A DNA stretch of 64,000 nt from contig NZ_CP077941.1 in assembly GCF_019722725.1 (NCBI RefSeq), positions 2,418,001-2,482,000 of the forward strand. The letters are read 5' to 3'. Positions 19,436 to 28,946 of the stretch are shown here, one piece after another (positions within the stretch are counted from its first letter, which is position 1; every line of letters begins with the position of its first letter). The position numbers and the translations under genes were made by a program. The notes beneath the pieces are model-generated. The model ran no database searches. It had not been told where the DNA came from and saw only the letters and a list, made by a program, of their open reading frames with translations. Source of the DNA: Vreelandella profundi (lineage in GTDB: Bacteria; Pseudomonadota; Gammaproteobacteria; Pseudomonadales; Halomonadaceae).

Positions 19436-20779
19436 ATGGCGAAGAAGCTCTTCATCAAAACGCACGGCTGCCAAATGAACGAGTATGATTCCTCCCGTAT
19501 GGCGGATCTGCTCGGTGAATCTCATCAGCTTGAACTCACGGATAATGAGCGCGAGGCGGATGTTATTCTGCTGAACACCTGCTCGATTCGCGAGAAAGCG
19601 CAGGAAAAGGTTTTTCATCAGCTGGGTCGCTGGAAAAAGCTCAAAGATGCCAACCCTGACTTAGTGATTGGCGTTGGCGGCTGCGTGGCAAGCCAGGAAG
19701 GTGAAGCGATTCGCAAACGTGCGCCCCATGTGGACATGATATTTGGACCGCAAACGCTGCACCGCGTGCCCTCCATGCTGGATGCTCGTAGCAATAATCA
19801 AATTGCAGCGGTCGACGTGACCTTTCCAGAAATCGAAAAGTTCGATCATCTGCCCAAGCCAAGCTCTGATGGCGCCTCGGCGTTTGTCTCGATTATGGAA
19901 GGCTGCTCAAAGTACTGCACCTTCTGCGTAGTGCCCTACACTCGCGGCGAGGAGGTTTCTCGCCCCTTTGAAGGGGTCATGGATGAAGTTATTCACCTGT
20001 CCGATCAAGGCGTGCGCGAAATAAACCTGCTGGGGCAGAACGTTAACGCCTACCGCGGTGAAAATCAGCTGGGCGATGAGATCGATCTCGCCGAGCTAAT
20101 TGCCTGCGTCGCGGCGGTAGACGGCATTGACCGCGTGCGCTTCACCACCTCACATCCGGTTGAATTCACCGAAAGCCTCATCGATGCTTTCGCCGATATT
20201 CCTGAACTGGTGAGCCATCTTCATCTACCGGTTCAGTCCGGCTCAGACCGCATTCTCACGGCGATGAAGCGTGGCCACACGGCGGCGGAATACATTGATA
20301 AGATGGAGCGTATCCGCGCCAACCGCCCGGACATTAGTTTCTCCTCTGACTTCATTATTGGCTTCCCGGGCGAGACCGAAGAAGATTTCGAAGCGACGAT
20401 GAACCTAATTCATCAAATCGGCTTCGATCACTCGTTTAGCTTTGTTTATTCGGCACGCCCAGGCACGCCTGCCTCAGGCCTACCCGATGAAACGCCGGAG
20501 AGTGTTAAAAAGCAGCGCCTAGCCATCTTGCAAGAACGAATCCTTCAGCAAACGGCACAGATTAGTCGCCGCATGATGGGAACCACCCAGCGTGTACTGG
20601 TTAACGGCTTTTCGCCACGTGACCCCGGCCAGCTTTCTGGGCGCACCGAGAATAACCGTGTGGTTAACTTCCGGGCAGCCAACCCTACCGAGCTAATCGG
20701 CTACTTTGTTGATGTTGAAATCACTGAAGCCTTCCCCAATTCGCTGCGCGGTGAGCTAGCGTCACCCGAGCGCTATTGA
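19436..20779 (+). CDS. miaB: tRNA-2-methylthio-N6-dimethylallyladenosine synthase
   Basis: Radical-SAM methylthiotransferase that adds a methylthio group to i6A37 of tRNAs reading UNN codons. 447 residues. The auxiliary 4Fe-4S cluster ligands are C12, C49 and C83 and the radical-SAM cluster C157-x3-C161-x2-C164 (GCSKYCTFC). A C-terminal TRAM domain covers about 380-445. It heads the miaB-ybeZ-ybeY-corC-lnt series found in many gammaproteobacteria. Confidence 0.97.
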   Translation: MAKKLFIKTHGCQMNEYDSSRMADLLGESHQLELTDNEREADVILLNTCSIREKAQEKVFHQLGRWKKLKDANPDLVIGVGGCVASQEGEAIRKRAPHVDMIFGPQTLHRVPSMLDARSNNQIAAVDVTFPEIEKFDHLPKPSSDGASAFVSIMEGCSKYCTFCVVPYTRGEEVSRPFEGVMDEVIHLSDQGVREINLLGQNVNAYRGENQLGDEIDLAELIACVAAVDGIDRVRFTTSHPVEFTESLIDAFADIPELVSHLHLPVQSGSDRILTAMKRGHTAAEYIDKMERIRANRPDISFSSDFIIGFPGETEEDFEATMNLIHQIGFDHSFSFVYSARPGTPASGLPDETPESVKKQRLAILQERILQQTAQISRRMMGTTQRVLVNGFSPRDPGQLSGRTENNRVVNFRAANPTELIGYFVDVEITEAFPNSLRGELASPERY

Positions 20780-20813
20780 GGGTTCGTTTAGCACAATCGT
20801 TAACACAGGTAAT

Positions 20814-20835
20814 TGCCCCGATCATGGTCGGGGCA
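20814..20835 (+). repeat. GC-rich hairpin between miaB and ybeZ
   Basis: TGCCCCGA (20814-20821) pairs with TCGGGGCA (20828-20835). No T tract follows, so it is not a clear terminator. It may stabilise the miaB 3' end within a longer operon. Confidence 0.5.
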
Positions 20836-20877
20836 GTAAGCTGAACACCACACACACTAACGAGGGGTTCCCCACTC

Positions 20878-21957
20878 TTGAGCCAGCCAACACCTCAGGC
20901 CAATCGCATTCTCACCTTAAGCCTTGAACCCAATGATCCGCAGCGCCTTGCTAGCCTTTGCGGCCAGCAGGACGAGCATTTGAAGCTGATTGAAAGCCGC
21001 CTGGACGTGACGCTGCGCAACCGGGGCAATGTGTTTCAGCTAGCCGGTGCTGCCAACCGTATTAAGGCCGCGGCCAACGTGCTGGAACATCTTTATCGCG
21101 AAACGGCAGCCAATGATCTTGACGCCGACACCGTGCATCTTTTCCTTCAGGAATCAGGGCTTGAAGCACTGGAAGACGAAGAGGAAAGCACCGGCAGTAG
21201 CGATGAAGTGATCATGCGCACACCGCGCACCATGATCAAACCTCGTGGGCTTAATCAGCAGCGCTACGTTAGTAGCATCCGTGAGCACGACATTAACTTT
21301 GGCGTCGGCCCCGCGGGCACGGGCAAAACATACCTTGCTGTGGCCGCGGCGGTCGAAGCGCTCAATCAGCAGGAAGTTCGGCGCATATTACTGGTACGCC
21401 CAGCGGTTGAAGCCGGTGAAAAGCTTGGGTTTCTACCGGGCGATCTGGCTCAAAAAATCGACCCTTACCTGCGTCCGCTTTACGATGCCCTCTACGAAAT
21501 GATCGGCTTTGAGCAAGTGGCAAAGCTAATTGAGCGCCAGGTGATTGAGATTGCGCCGCTGGCCTACATGCGCGGTCGCACGCTCAATAACTCCTATATC
21601 ATTTTGGATGAGAGCCAGAACACCACGCCGGAACAGATGAAAATGTTCCTAACCCGGATTGGCTTTGGCTCCACCGCGGTGATAACGGGCGACGTTACCC
21701 AGGTCGATCTGCCCAAAGGCCAGCGCTCAGGTCTGATCCAAGTACTCGACGTGCTAAAAGACACTCAGGGAATCGGCGTTACTCACTTTGCGGCCAAAGA
21801 TGTTGTACGCCACCCGCTGGTTCAACGCATTATCGAAGCCTACGATATGTTTGAGTCCCAGCAGGAAGTCGAAGAGCGCGCTCGCCAAGAAGCACGCCAG
21901 CAAGAACGCGATGCACGTATGCATGCTCGAGAAGATTCATGGGACCGCTCACGATGA
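20878..21957 (+). CDS. ybeZ: PhoH-like ATPase YbeZ
   Basis: PhoH-family P-loop NTPase that works with the YbeY endoribonuclease in RNA and ribosome quality control. 359 residues. KH-like N-terminal region, Walker A GPAGTGKT at 144-151 and Walker [10 protein letters not shown]. The tail is charged (residues 325-359, [16 protein letters not shown]). The start is a rare TTG at 20878; the likely ribosome site GAGGGG (20862-20867) is followed at once by CCCC, so it can fold on itself, suggesting modest translation. The stop overlaps ybeY (ATGA). Confidence 0.95.
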   Translation: MSQPTPQANRILTLSLEPNDPQRLASLCGQQDEHLKLIESRLDVTLRNRGNVFQLAGAANRIKAAANVLEHLYRETAANDLDADTVHLFLQESGLEALEDEEESTGSSDEVIMRTPRTMIKPRGLNQQRYVSSIREHDINFGVGPAGTGKTYLAVAAAVEALNQQEVRRILLVRPAVEAGEKLGFLPGDLAQKIDPYLRPLYDALYEMIGFEQVAKLIERQVIEIAPLAYMRGRTLNNSYIILDESQNTTPEQMKMFLTRIGFGSTAVITGDVTQVDLPKGQRSGLIQVLDVLKDTQGIGVTHFAAKDVVRHPLVQRIIEAYDMFESQQEVEERARQEARQQERDARMHAREDSWDRSR

Positions 21958-22469
21958 GCGAAAGAGCACTAAGCGAGATCGTGATTGATCGCCAGGCGGC
22001 TATCAACGAACCGCTGCTGCCTTCGCTGACACAGCTCACCCAATGGGTGGGCTGTGTTTTTGCGCACCACCCTGATGATCAGCGACGTGAGCTGACTATT
22101 CGCTTTGTTGATGAACTCGAAGGCCAGACGCTTAACCGTGACTATCGCGGCAAAGACAAAACCACTAACGTACTGTCGTTTCCCTTTGAGAGCCCGCCGG
22201 GTATTGAGCTACCCCTGCTAGGCGACCTAGTGATTTGTCACGCGGTCGTAGCCCAGGAAGCCAGCGAGCAAGGCAAATTATTGGAGCATCATTACGCGCA
22301 CATGGTCGTGCATGGCACTCTGCACCTGATGGGCTATGACCATATTGATGACCAGGAAGCGGAGGAGATGGAGCAGTTCGAACGTGAGCTACTGGCAGAG
22401 CTGAATATTCCCGATCCCTATGAGACGGATACCGGTGCTGGCGATGACGACAGTCGCCCCGTGCATTAA
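21954..22469 (+). CDS. ybeY: Endoribonuclease YbeY
   Basis: Single-strand endoribonuclease needed for 16S rRNA 3'-end maturation and ribosome quality control. 171 residues from ATG 21954, which overlaps the ybeZ stop by four bases. The zinc-binding signature [11 protein letters not shown] holds all three His ligands. Upstream [28 protein letters not shown] is the conserved substrate-side block. The acidic C-terminal tail is slightly longer than in E. coli. Confidence 0.96.
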   Translation: MSERALSEIVIDRQAAINEPLLPSLTQLTQWVGCVFAHHPDDQRRELTIRFVDELEGQTLNRDYRGKDKTTNVLSFPFESPPGIELPLLGDLVICHAVVAQEASEQGKLLEHHYAHMVVHGTLHLMGYDHIDDQEAEEMEQFERELLAELNIPDPYETDTGAGDDDSRPVH

Positions 22470-22539
22470 CAAGCGGCTGCCCTAATTATTGGAGCGTCCA
22501 ATCACCTAGCAACGAATCTGGTACTATCCTTGCTCAGTT

Positions 22540-22590
22540 GATATAACAACTCCAGTGATACAACAACTCCAGCGATACAACAGCTTCAAA
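22540..22590. repeat. 17-bp tandem repeat, three copies
   Basis: GATATAACAACTCCAGT, GATACAACAACTCCAGC and GATACAACAGCTTCAAA follow each other without gaps between ybeY and corC. Divergence increases rightward. No function is evident; the spacing does not fit CRISPR. A corC promoter could lie nearby but I cannot identify it with confidence. Confidence 0.85.
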
Positions 22591-22663
22591 GATAAATTAG
22601 CCTCAGCAATTAATTAGCCACCTGACATTGCAACTGTCTGTCCGCAAACAAGAGATTTGACGC

Positions 22664-23563
22664 ATGAGCGAAGATCGATCGAGCACCCCTAGTCAAAAAT
22701 CTTGGCTCGAGAAACTCTTTGGCGCCCTTTCCGGAGATAATGACGAACCCAGCTCACGCGATGAGCTGATGACGTTTTTACGCCACACCGCAGGCAAATT
22801 AAAGCTTGATCAAGACGCCATCATGATCATTGAAGGCGCGCTTGATATTAGCGATCAGCAGGTACGTGAAGTGCTGATCCCGCGCTCGCAGGTGTCGGCA
22901 ATAGCCCTAGATCAAGCAAGCGACGGCTATTTGCCGTTAATCCAAGAAACCGGCCATTCACGCTACCCGGTGATCGGCGAAAATTTGGATGACATCAAGG
23001 GCATACTGCTAGTTAAAGACTTACTGCCGCTACTTTCGCAGACGCAAGCTCAGCGCGACGCCTTCAAGTTAGACGACATCTTGCGCCCTGCCATGTTTAT
23101 TCCCGAATCAAAGCGCCTAAACAGCTTGCTTAAAGAGTTTCGGGATACGCATAACCATATGGCGGTGGTCGTAGACGAATACGGCGGCACTGCAGGCATC
23201 ATTACAATCGAAGATATTCTTGAGCAGATCGTCGGCGATATCGAAGATGAGCACGATACCGATGAAGAGGACGATATCCGCGAGACTGAGAATGGCCATT
23301 TCGCCATTCGCGCGCTAACCCCCATCGAAGACTTCAACGAACGCTTTGATACTGAGTTCTCCGACGACGACTTTGACACCGTCGGCGGCCTGGTCATGCA
23401 ACAGTTTGGCCATTTGCCACGGCGAGGCGAACATACCATCCTCGGCGGCTGGCGATTTGTGATTCTCAACGCCGATACTCGCCGCATTCGCCTGCTTGAG
23501 GCATATCGTGATCAACGTCGTGATGAAGATGAAGACGACGACCAAGAAGACAAGCAGGCCTAG
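22664..23563 (+). CDS. corC: Magnesium/cobalt efflux-associated protein CorC
   Basis: Cytoplasmic HlyC/CorC-family protein linked to CorA-dependent Mg2+/Co2+ efflux. 299 residues. Two CBS domains span about 65-190 (VLIPRSQVSAIALDQ, VVDEYGGTAGIITIEDILEQIVGDI), then a CorC/HlyC C-terminal domain at about 205-285 (FDTVGGLVMQQFGHLPRRG). The last 15 residues are almost all acidic or Gln. Fixed neighbour of lnt. Confidence 0.94.
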   Translation: MSEDRSSTPSQKSWLEKLFGALSGDNDEPSSRDELMTFLRHTAGKLKLDQDAIMIIEGALDISDQQVREVLIPRSQVSAIALDQASDGYLPLIQETGHSRYPVIGENLDDIKGILLVKDLLPLLSQTQAQRDAFKLDDILRPAMFIPESKRLNSLLKEFRDTHNHMAVVVDEYGGTAGIITIEDILEQIVGDIEDEHDTDEEDDIRETENGHFAIRALTPIEDFNERFDTEFSDDDFDTVGGLVMQQFGHLPRRGEHTILGGWRFVILNADTRRIRLLEAYRDQRRDEDEDDDQEDKQA

Positions 23564-23626
23564 TCGACGCCACTCCATTGCCTCTCTGCCCACTCTCTCA
23601 AACTTTACCGACGATAGGTCATCGCT

Positions 23627-25108
23627 ATGGGCTTACCCCCCGCGTTTTTGTTACAGCTGCTTGCTGCGCTGGTGGCAGGCGGCTTCACCACGCTAACCGC
23701 CTCCCCTTTCGAGCTATGGTGGCTAGGCCCCGTTGCGATTGCACTGTTGTACGTTGGGCTGCACACGCTAACGCCTGCTCAAGCGGCACTTAAAGGCTGG
23801 CTATATGGCGTTGCACTGTTCGCCAGCGGTACGTCGTGGGTATATGTATCGATCCATGACTACGGCTATACCGGGGTTCCATTAGCGGTATTTCTGACCG
23901 CCCTGTTTGTGACCGTTCTAGCGCTATTCTTTGCCGGCACGTTTTGGCTCTACCGGCGCTTTACATCCGCTCGCCTCGCGTTTATTAGCTTTGCTGGGGC
24001 CTGGGTGCTGGGCGAGATACTGCGAACCTATCTGTTTACTGGCTTTCCTTGGCTACTGCTGGGCTCTGGCTACGTTGACTCGCCGCTAGCCTCCTGGGCG
24101 CCCGTTGGCGGGGTCTACTTACTGTCGCTGCTGGTCGCGCTCAGCGGCGCGCTCGCGGCGGAGCTACTGCTACGCCGTCAGTGGTGGACGCTTGCCCCAC
24201 TCGCCGCCATTTGGTTAATTCCTCTAGCACTCCCCGCGCTGTGGACCACGCAAGCCAGCGAGCCAACGCGGGTAGCATTGCTACAAGGCAACCTGCCGCA
24301 GCTGTTAAAGTGGACCTCAGAAGGTCAGCGCGTAGCTGCTAATACCTATAGCCAGCTGACCCGCGACGTTGCCGATGATGTTGATCTAATCATCTGGCCA
24401 GAAACGGCCCTACCCATGACTGAAGCTCAGGCGCGACCTGTATTGGAGCGGGTACAAGCAAATCTACCGCCCGGCGTCGCCCTGCTGACCGGCGTCGTTC
24501 AACGCGATGAGCAGGAACGCTACTTCAATGGCGTGATTGGCGTTGGCAACGTCGAAGGCAGCTATCAGAAAGAGCATTTAGTGCCTTTCGGTGAGTACTT
24601 GCCGATGGAAAGCTTATTGCGCGGGGCGATCAACTTTTTTGATCTACCCATGTCGTCCTTTACCAAAGGTGCGACTGAGCAAGCGCCCATGCAGGCAGCG
24701 GGAACCTATATTGGTAATGCGATATGCTACGAAATCATTTACCCAGGGTTAGTAGCCCGTCGCGCGCAAAGCAGCGACGTCATCGTAACCGTCTCCAACG
24801 ACACCTGGTTTGGCGCCTCTATCGGCCCTAATCAGCACCTGCAGATGGCACGGCTACGAGCGCTAGAAAATGGCCGCTACGTGCTCCGCGCGACCAGCAA
24901 TGGCATTACCGCCATTATCGACCCTACTGGCCATATCGTTGACCGTGCTCCGCAGTTTCAAACAGCCACGATTAAGGGCGAGTTCTACGCTATGGAAGGC
25001 TTAACGCCGTTTACGCGTACCGGAAGCTGGCCAGCGTGGCTGCTGGCGGGTGTGATGCTCTTAGCGGGCGTAGTTGCAGCACGAGGCGGGCGCCGAGCAG
25101 CACGCTGA
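23627..25108 (+). CDS. lnt: Apolipoprotein N-acyltransferase
   Basis: Inner-membrane enzyme that adds the third acyl chain to lipoproteins, required for Lol export to LolB. 493 residues. Six to seven N-terminal membrane segments (to about residue 208) and a periplasmic nitrilase-type domain with catalytic triad E259 (IIWPETALPM), K315 (YQKEHLVPFGEY) and C367 (NAICYEIIYP). A last membrane helix precedes the basic C-terminus. Confidence 0.96.
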   Translation: MGLPPAFLLQLLAALVAGGFTTLTASPFELWWLGPVAIALLYVGLHTLTPAQAALKGWLYGVALFASGTSWVYVSIHDYGYTGVPLAVFLTALFVTVLALFFAGTFWLYRRFTSARLAFISFAGAWVLGEILRTYLFTGFPWLLLGSGYVDSPLASWAPVGGVYLLSLLVALSGALAAELLLRRQWWTLAPLAAIWLIPLALPALWTTQASEPTRVALLQGNLPQLLKWTSEGQRVAANTYSQLTRDVADDVDLIIWPETALPMTEAQARPVLERVQANLPPGVALLTGVVQRDEQERYFNGVIGVGNVEGSYQKEHLVPFGEYLPMESLLRGAINFFDLPMSSFTKGATEQAPMQAAGTYIGNAICYEIIYPGLVARRAQSSDVIVTVSNDTWFGASIGPNQHLQMARLRALENGRYVLRATSNGITAIIDPTGHIVDRAPQFQTATIKGEFYAMEGLTPFTRTGSWPAWLLAGVMLLAGVVAARGGRRAAR

Positions 25109-25136
25109 TAAGAAATGCCACCATGCGCGGCTGACT

Positions 25137-25176
25137 AAAAAAATGCCCCGAGTCCTGTGAAGGACTCGGGGCATTT
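25137..25176 (-). terminator. Bidirectional terminator between lnt and the alcohol dehydrogenase
   Basis: A perfect 16-bp stem (AAATGCCCCGAGTCCT / AGGACTCGGGGCATTT) around GTGA. Read on the minus strand it ends in seven Ts, so it is best for the dehydrogenase, but it can also serve lnt. Confidence 0.88.
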
Positions 25177-25214
25177 CGTTGACGCCTGCCCTTAGCGAGC
25201 AGGTGCAAAGTGAT

Positions 25215-26288
25215 TTAAGCAGGGCTGTTTTTCAGCGTTGCCATGTCAATCACGAAACGATAGCGTACATCGCCTTTTTCCATGCGCTCGAAGCCTTCAT
25301 TAATCTTATTCATATCGAGCATTTCGATATCACAGGTAATGCCTTGGTCGGCGCACAGTTTGAGCAGCTCTTCAGTTTCAGCGATACCGCCAATTAAAGA
25401 ACCCGCCACAACGCGACGTTTGAAGACCAAGTTGAACGCTTCAATAGCAGGCTCAATAGGCTCAAGCAAACCAACGATAATATGCGTACCGTCATACTTT
25501 AGCGACGTTAAGTAAGGGTTAAGATCGTGCTGAACCGGTATGGTGTCGAGCATGAAGTCGAAACTTTCAGCCACGGCATCCATCTGCGCCTGATCGCTGG
25601 AAACCACGACATGATCCGCACCGTTGCGCTTTGCTTCTTCAACCTTAGCATCGGAGCGCGTGAATACGGTCACTTCAGCACCCAGCGCTTTAGCTAGCTT
25701 AACACCCATATGACCTAAGCCGCCCATGCCAATCACGCCGACTTTATGGCCTTTTCCTACGCCGTGGTGCTTGAGCGGCGAATAGGTAGTAATGCCCGCA
25801 CATAGAATCGGTGCCGCAGAGGCCAGATCAATACCATCAGGCATTTGCAGTACAAAGTGCTCACTCACCACGATAGCGTCGGAGTAGCCGCCCTGCGTCA
25901 TGGTGCCGTCTTGGCGATCTTCACCACCGTACGTCATGGTAAAGCCTTCAAGGCAGTACTGCTCTACGCCGTCTTTACAGGCAGAACAAGTACGGCATGA
26001 ATCTACCATGCAGCCTACACCAACTAGATCGCCGGCTTTGAAGCGCACGACGCTATCGCCAACAGATGTTACTCGGCCGACAATTTCGTGGCCGGGAACA
26101 ACGGGGTACTGACTCATGCCCCAGTCGTTACGCGCGGAGTGCAGATCGCTGTGGCAGACGCCGCAGTAAAGAATTTCAATCGCCACATCATCGGGGCGCG
26201 GCTGACGACGTTCAAACGTAAACGGTGCTAGCGGCTTGTCGGCAGCAAACGCTGCATAGGAATGTACTTGTGGTAGCGCTTGGCTCAT
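25215..26288 (-). CDS. Zinc-dependent alcohol/aldehyde dehydrogenase (YahK-like)
   Basis: MDR-superfamily NAD(P)-dependent dehydrogenase, 357 residues from ATG 26288 (GAGGA upstream). Catalytic zinc ligands lie in CGVCHSDLH (C45) and GHE (H67, E68). Structural zinc Cys C98, C101, C104 and C112. The Rossmann motif GMGGLGHMGVKLAKALG follows. The sequence fits the cinnamyl-alcohol dehydrogenase/YahK group, which reduce a broad set of aldehydes with NADPH. It is divergent from an AraC-family gene that probably controls it. Substrate unknown. Confidence 0.9.
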   Translation of the reverse strand: MSQALPQVHSYAAFAADKPLAPFTFERRQPRPDDVAIEILYCGVCHSDLHSARNDWGMSQYPVVPGHEIVGRVTSVGDSVVRFKAGDLVGVGCMVDSCRTCSACKDGVEQYCLEGFTMTYGGEDRQDGTMTQGGYSDAIVVSEHFVLQMPDGIDLASAAPILCAGITTYSPLKHHGVGKGHKVGVIGMGGLGHMGVKLAKALGAEVTVFTRSDAKVEEAKRNGADHVVVSSDQAQMDAVAESFDFMLDTIPVQHDLNPYLTSLKYDGTHIIVGLLEPIEPAIEAFNLVFKRRVVAGSLIGGIAETEELLKLCADQGITCDIEMLDMNKINEGFERMEKGDVRYRFVIDMATLKNSPA

Positions 26289-26479
26289 CGGTGGATTCCT
26301 CATCTTCAAAACATGGCCTTCTAAATCTGCCATTATTATTGGCCTAATCAGCGAGAATAGCGATAAACAAAGCTACGCCATTTTTGCCTATTCCTACGCA
26401 CCTACGTAATTAAATAACAAAAATAACGCCAAAATAGTTATTATTATACAAAATCCACTATAAAGTGAGAAAAGCGTTC

Positions 26480-27373
26480 ATGGCCTCTACCTCCCAGGCT
26501 GGCAATGCGCTGGCTGATGTTATCCAGCCCCTCGTTGAGGGCGATGGTATGGTTGCAACACCTTTAGCTGGCGTATCACTACTCTGCTTAAGCCGCCATC
26601 AAGTGCGCACGCCGCTGCTTTATGAGCCCAGCTTGATCATCATTGCTCAGGGACGTAAAACGGGCTATCTGGGCGATCGAGAAATCCATTACGATCCGGG
26701 CCATTACTTAGTACAAACACTGCCGCTACCCTTTGAATGTGAAACCTACGGTTCACCAGAGTCTCCCCTGCTGGGCATATCGGTACGCCTTGATCCTGCC
26801 CTATTAAGCGAAATGGTGACGGCCATGGGCGATATTGGTCATTATTCCCAGGCGCCGCTGCCAATGGCGTCTGTCGCCATGACAGAGGGCATGCAAAATG
26901 CCGTGCTGCGCTTAGCACGCTCGCTGCCTATACAGGTAGAGCATAGTACGATGGGCACAGCGCGCATTCGCGATGTGGTGTTTGAAGCACTAAAAGGAGA
27001 GCAGGGGCCCGCATTAAGGGCGCTGGTACTAGGGCACGGCCATTACTCACGCATCGTGCAGGTGCTCTCAAAGCTACATGCTAACGTTGCAGGTGAGTTT
27101 AGCGTAGAGCAGCTGGCCCAGCAGGCAAATATGAGCCCATCAACGTTTCACCAGCACTTCAAGCAGATCACGCGCTCGTCACCCGCTCAGTACTTAAAAA
27201 GACTTCGCTTGATCAAAGCGCAACAGCTGCTTGTGCAGGATAATCATAACGTCAATCAGGCCGCTGCGGCCGTTGGATACCGCAGCGTTCCTCAGTTTAG
27301 CCGCGACTATAAACGCTACTTTGGCGAACCGCCTTTGCAGCATCGCCGCCAAGAGCAGGCCTTACGGGCTTAA
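26480..27373 (+). CDS. AraC-family regulator (AraC_N type)
   Basis: Transcription factor of about 297 residues from ATG 26480; GTG 26465 in frame is an alternative. The N-terminal half (residues 1-190; YEPSLIIIAQGRKTGYLGDREIHYDPGHYL) matches the AraC_N cupin-like ligand domain (PF06719 type). The C-terminal half has two helix-turn-helix motifs (FSVEQLAQQANMSPSTFHQHFK and NVNQAAAAVGYRSVPQFSRDYKRYFG). Members such as YqhC activate nearby aldehyde reductase genes, so the divergent dehydrogenase is the likely target (inference). Confidence 0.9.
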   Translation: MASTSQAGNALADVIQPLVEGDGMVATPLAGVSLLCLSRHQVRTPLLYEPSLIIIAQGRKTGYLGDREIHYDPGHYLVQTLPLPFECETYGSPESPLLGISVRLDPALLSEMVTAMGDIGHYSQAPLPMASVAMTEGMQNAVLRLARSLPIQVEHSTMGTARIRDVVFEALKGEQGPALRALVLGHGHYSRIVQVLSKLHANVAGEFSVEQLAQQANMSPSTFHQHFKQITRSSPAQYLKRLRLIKAQQLLVQDNHNVNQAAAAVGYRSVPQFSRDYKRYFGEPPLQHRRQEQALRA

Positions 27374-27394
27374 ACTACATAGAGCGCTGATTAA

Positions 27395-27432
27395 CGCCCG
27401 ATGCTTACTTTTTAGCGCCCGATGCTTACTTT
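27395..27432. repeat. Duplicated 17-bp segment at VOC gene 3' end
   Basis: CGCCCGATGCTTACTTT occurs at 27395-27411 and again at 27416-27432, the second copy covering the VOC stop codon. A recent short duplication that left the coding frame intact. Confidence 0.75.
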
Positions 27433-27851
27433 GCGAACACTTGGCTCATGTCTTTAAACGCTTTGAACTCGAGCGCGTTACCACAAGGGTCGAGCAGAAA
27501 CATGGTGGCCTGTTCGCCTACTTCACCCTTAAAGCGTACGTAAGGCTCGATTACAAACTGGGTATCGCGTGCTTTTAAGCGCTCAGCTAACGCTTCCCAC
27601 TCGCTCCACCCTAAAATCACACCAAAGTGCGGAACTGGCACGTTATGGCCGTCAACGGGGTTGGTATGCGCGCTGTCTTGGCCTGGCGTTTTAGGCTGCT
27701 CATGAATGACCAGCTGGTGACCAAAAAAATTAAAATCGACCCACTGCTCGCTGGAGCGCCCTTCTTCCAAGCCAAACACATCATTATAAAAGGCTCTTGC
27801 AAGCGCTACGTCGTACACGGGAATTGCCAAGTGAAAAGGTGAAAGGCTCAT
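27426..27851 (-). CDS. VOC-family (glyoxalase-like) protein
   Basis: About 141 residues. Start at 27851 is preferred over 27857 because GGAG lies six bases upstream of it. Paired beta-alpha-beta-beta-beta modules with [22 protein letters not shown] at the N-terminus and a C-terminal metal-ligand region [16 protein letters not shown] are typical of vicinal-oxygen-chelate proteins (glyoxalases, dioxygenases). The substrate cannot be told. Divergent from a LysR regulator. Confidence 0.85.
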   Translation of the reverse strand: MSLSPFHLAIPVYDVALARAFYNDVFGLEEGRSSEQWVDFNFFGHQLVIHEQPKTPGQDSAHTNPVDGHNVPVPHFGVILGWSEWEALAERLKARDTQFVIEPYVRFKGEVGEQATMFLLDPCGNALEFKAFKDMSQVFAK

Positions 27852-27983
27852 GAGCATCTCCTAAATCTTTGCGTTAGGTAAAATGGCTAGCGTCTTGCAA
27901 GGCCACGGTGTCATTATCCTAAGACGTGATATGCAAAAATAAAATCAATTGTTTTTTAACTAATCCACAAAAAGTATTTATGA

Positions 27984-28871
27984 ATGATTCGTGAGCTCAA
28001 AACGTTGATTGCCGTTGCCCAGGAAGGCACCTTCGCAGCGGCAGGTAATAAAATAGGCCTGACGCAAGCCGCGATCAGCGCTCAAATGAAACGCTTGGAA
28101 AGCGCCCTTGGCGTGGCTTTGTTTGAGCGTAAAGGCCGCGTTGCAATACTGACTCAGCGCGGCCAAGAAACGTTGCAGCAGGCCCACTCGCTGCTTGCGC
28201 TTTATGGCACTTTAGGGGCTTCGCCCTCCGGTCAAGAGCTGAACACTCGCGTGAACATTGGCGCTATTGCCTCTATTCAACGTACGTTTTTACCCGACAT
28301 TTTGGCCAACTTTCATCGCCGATTTCCTGAATGCTGCACCCGGGTAGTCCCCGGTCTTTCCATGGCGCTAATGAACCAGGTCGATGCCGGTGAGCTAGAT
28401 ATGGCGGTGATCATTCGCCCGCCGTTTTCGCTGCATAGCGATTTACGCTGGACGCCGCTTGCCCATGAGCCTTTTCGCTTAATAGTCCCGCGCCGACTAC
28501 CGATTGAGTCTTGGCAACAGATGCTGGCTACTCACCCTTTTGTGCGCTATGACCGCGCATCTTTTGGCGGCCGGCAGGTGGATCGCTTTTTAAGAGACAA
28601 TCACTGCCATGTCCGCGAGGTATGCGAGGTTGATGAGCTAGATGCCATTGTGCAATTAGTGGCCAATGGGGTGGGCGTGGCACTTGCCCCGCAGTCGGGA
28701 GCACTTAAACGCTGGCCTAAAGAAGTACGGGCTATTGATCTAGCCGAGCGGACGTTTCACCGCGACATTGGGCTCATCCACCGGGCTAGCGGGCATTTAA
28801 GTCCGCCCGCCGCTGCGCTCGCCGACTTACTTAACGGCTCCGCTCAAATCATCGAGCAGCCATTGAAGTAA
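27984..28871 (+). CDS. LysR-family transcriptional regulator
   Basis: 295 residues. Winged helix-turn-helix at residues 1-60 (AVAQEGTFAAAGNKIGLTQAAISAQMKRLE) and a periplasmic-binding-protein-like effector domain from about 85. It is divergent from the VOC gene with 132 bases between their starts, the usual arrangement of a LysR gene and its target. Effector unknown. Confidence 0.9.
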   Translation: MIRELKTLIAVAQEGTFAAAGNKIGLTQAAISAQMKRLESALGVALFERKGRVAILTQRGQETLQQAHSLLALYGTLGASPSGQELNTRVNIGAIASIQRTFLPDILANFHRRFPECCTRVVPGLSMALMNQVDAGELDMAVIIRPPFSLHSDLRWTPLAHEPFRLIVPRRLPIESWQQMLATHPFVRYDRASFGGRQVDRFLRDNHCHVREVCEVDELDAIVQLVANGVGVALAPQSGALKRWPKEVRAIDLAERTFHRDIGLIHRASGHLSPPAAALADLLNGSAQIIEQPLK

Positions 28872-28883
28872 TCACAAAAAAGC

Positions 28884-28914
28884 AAAAAAAACGCCAGCTC
28901 AACAGAGCTGGCGT
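28884..28914 (-). terminator. Rho-independent terminator of mqo
   Basis: On the minus strand ACGCCAGCTC pairs with GAGCTGGCGT around a four-base loop and is followed by about eight Ts (28891-28884). It ends the mqo transcript. Confidence 0.88.
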
Positions 28915-28946
28915 ATTGGTACGTGAAAAGCGTTAGTTCACACGCA

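Noticed and set aside
22540..22590. Three 17-bp repeats as a possible CRISPR
   Set aside because: Repeats are directly adjacent without spacers and no cas genes are present.
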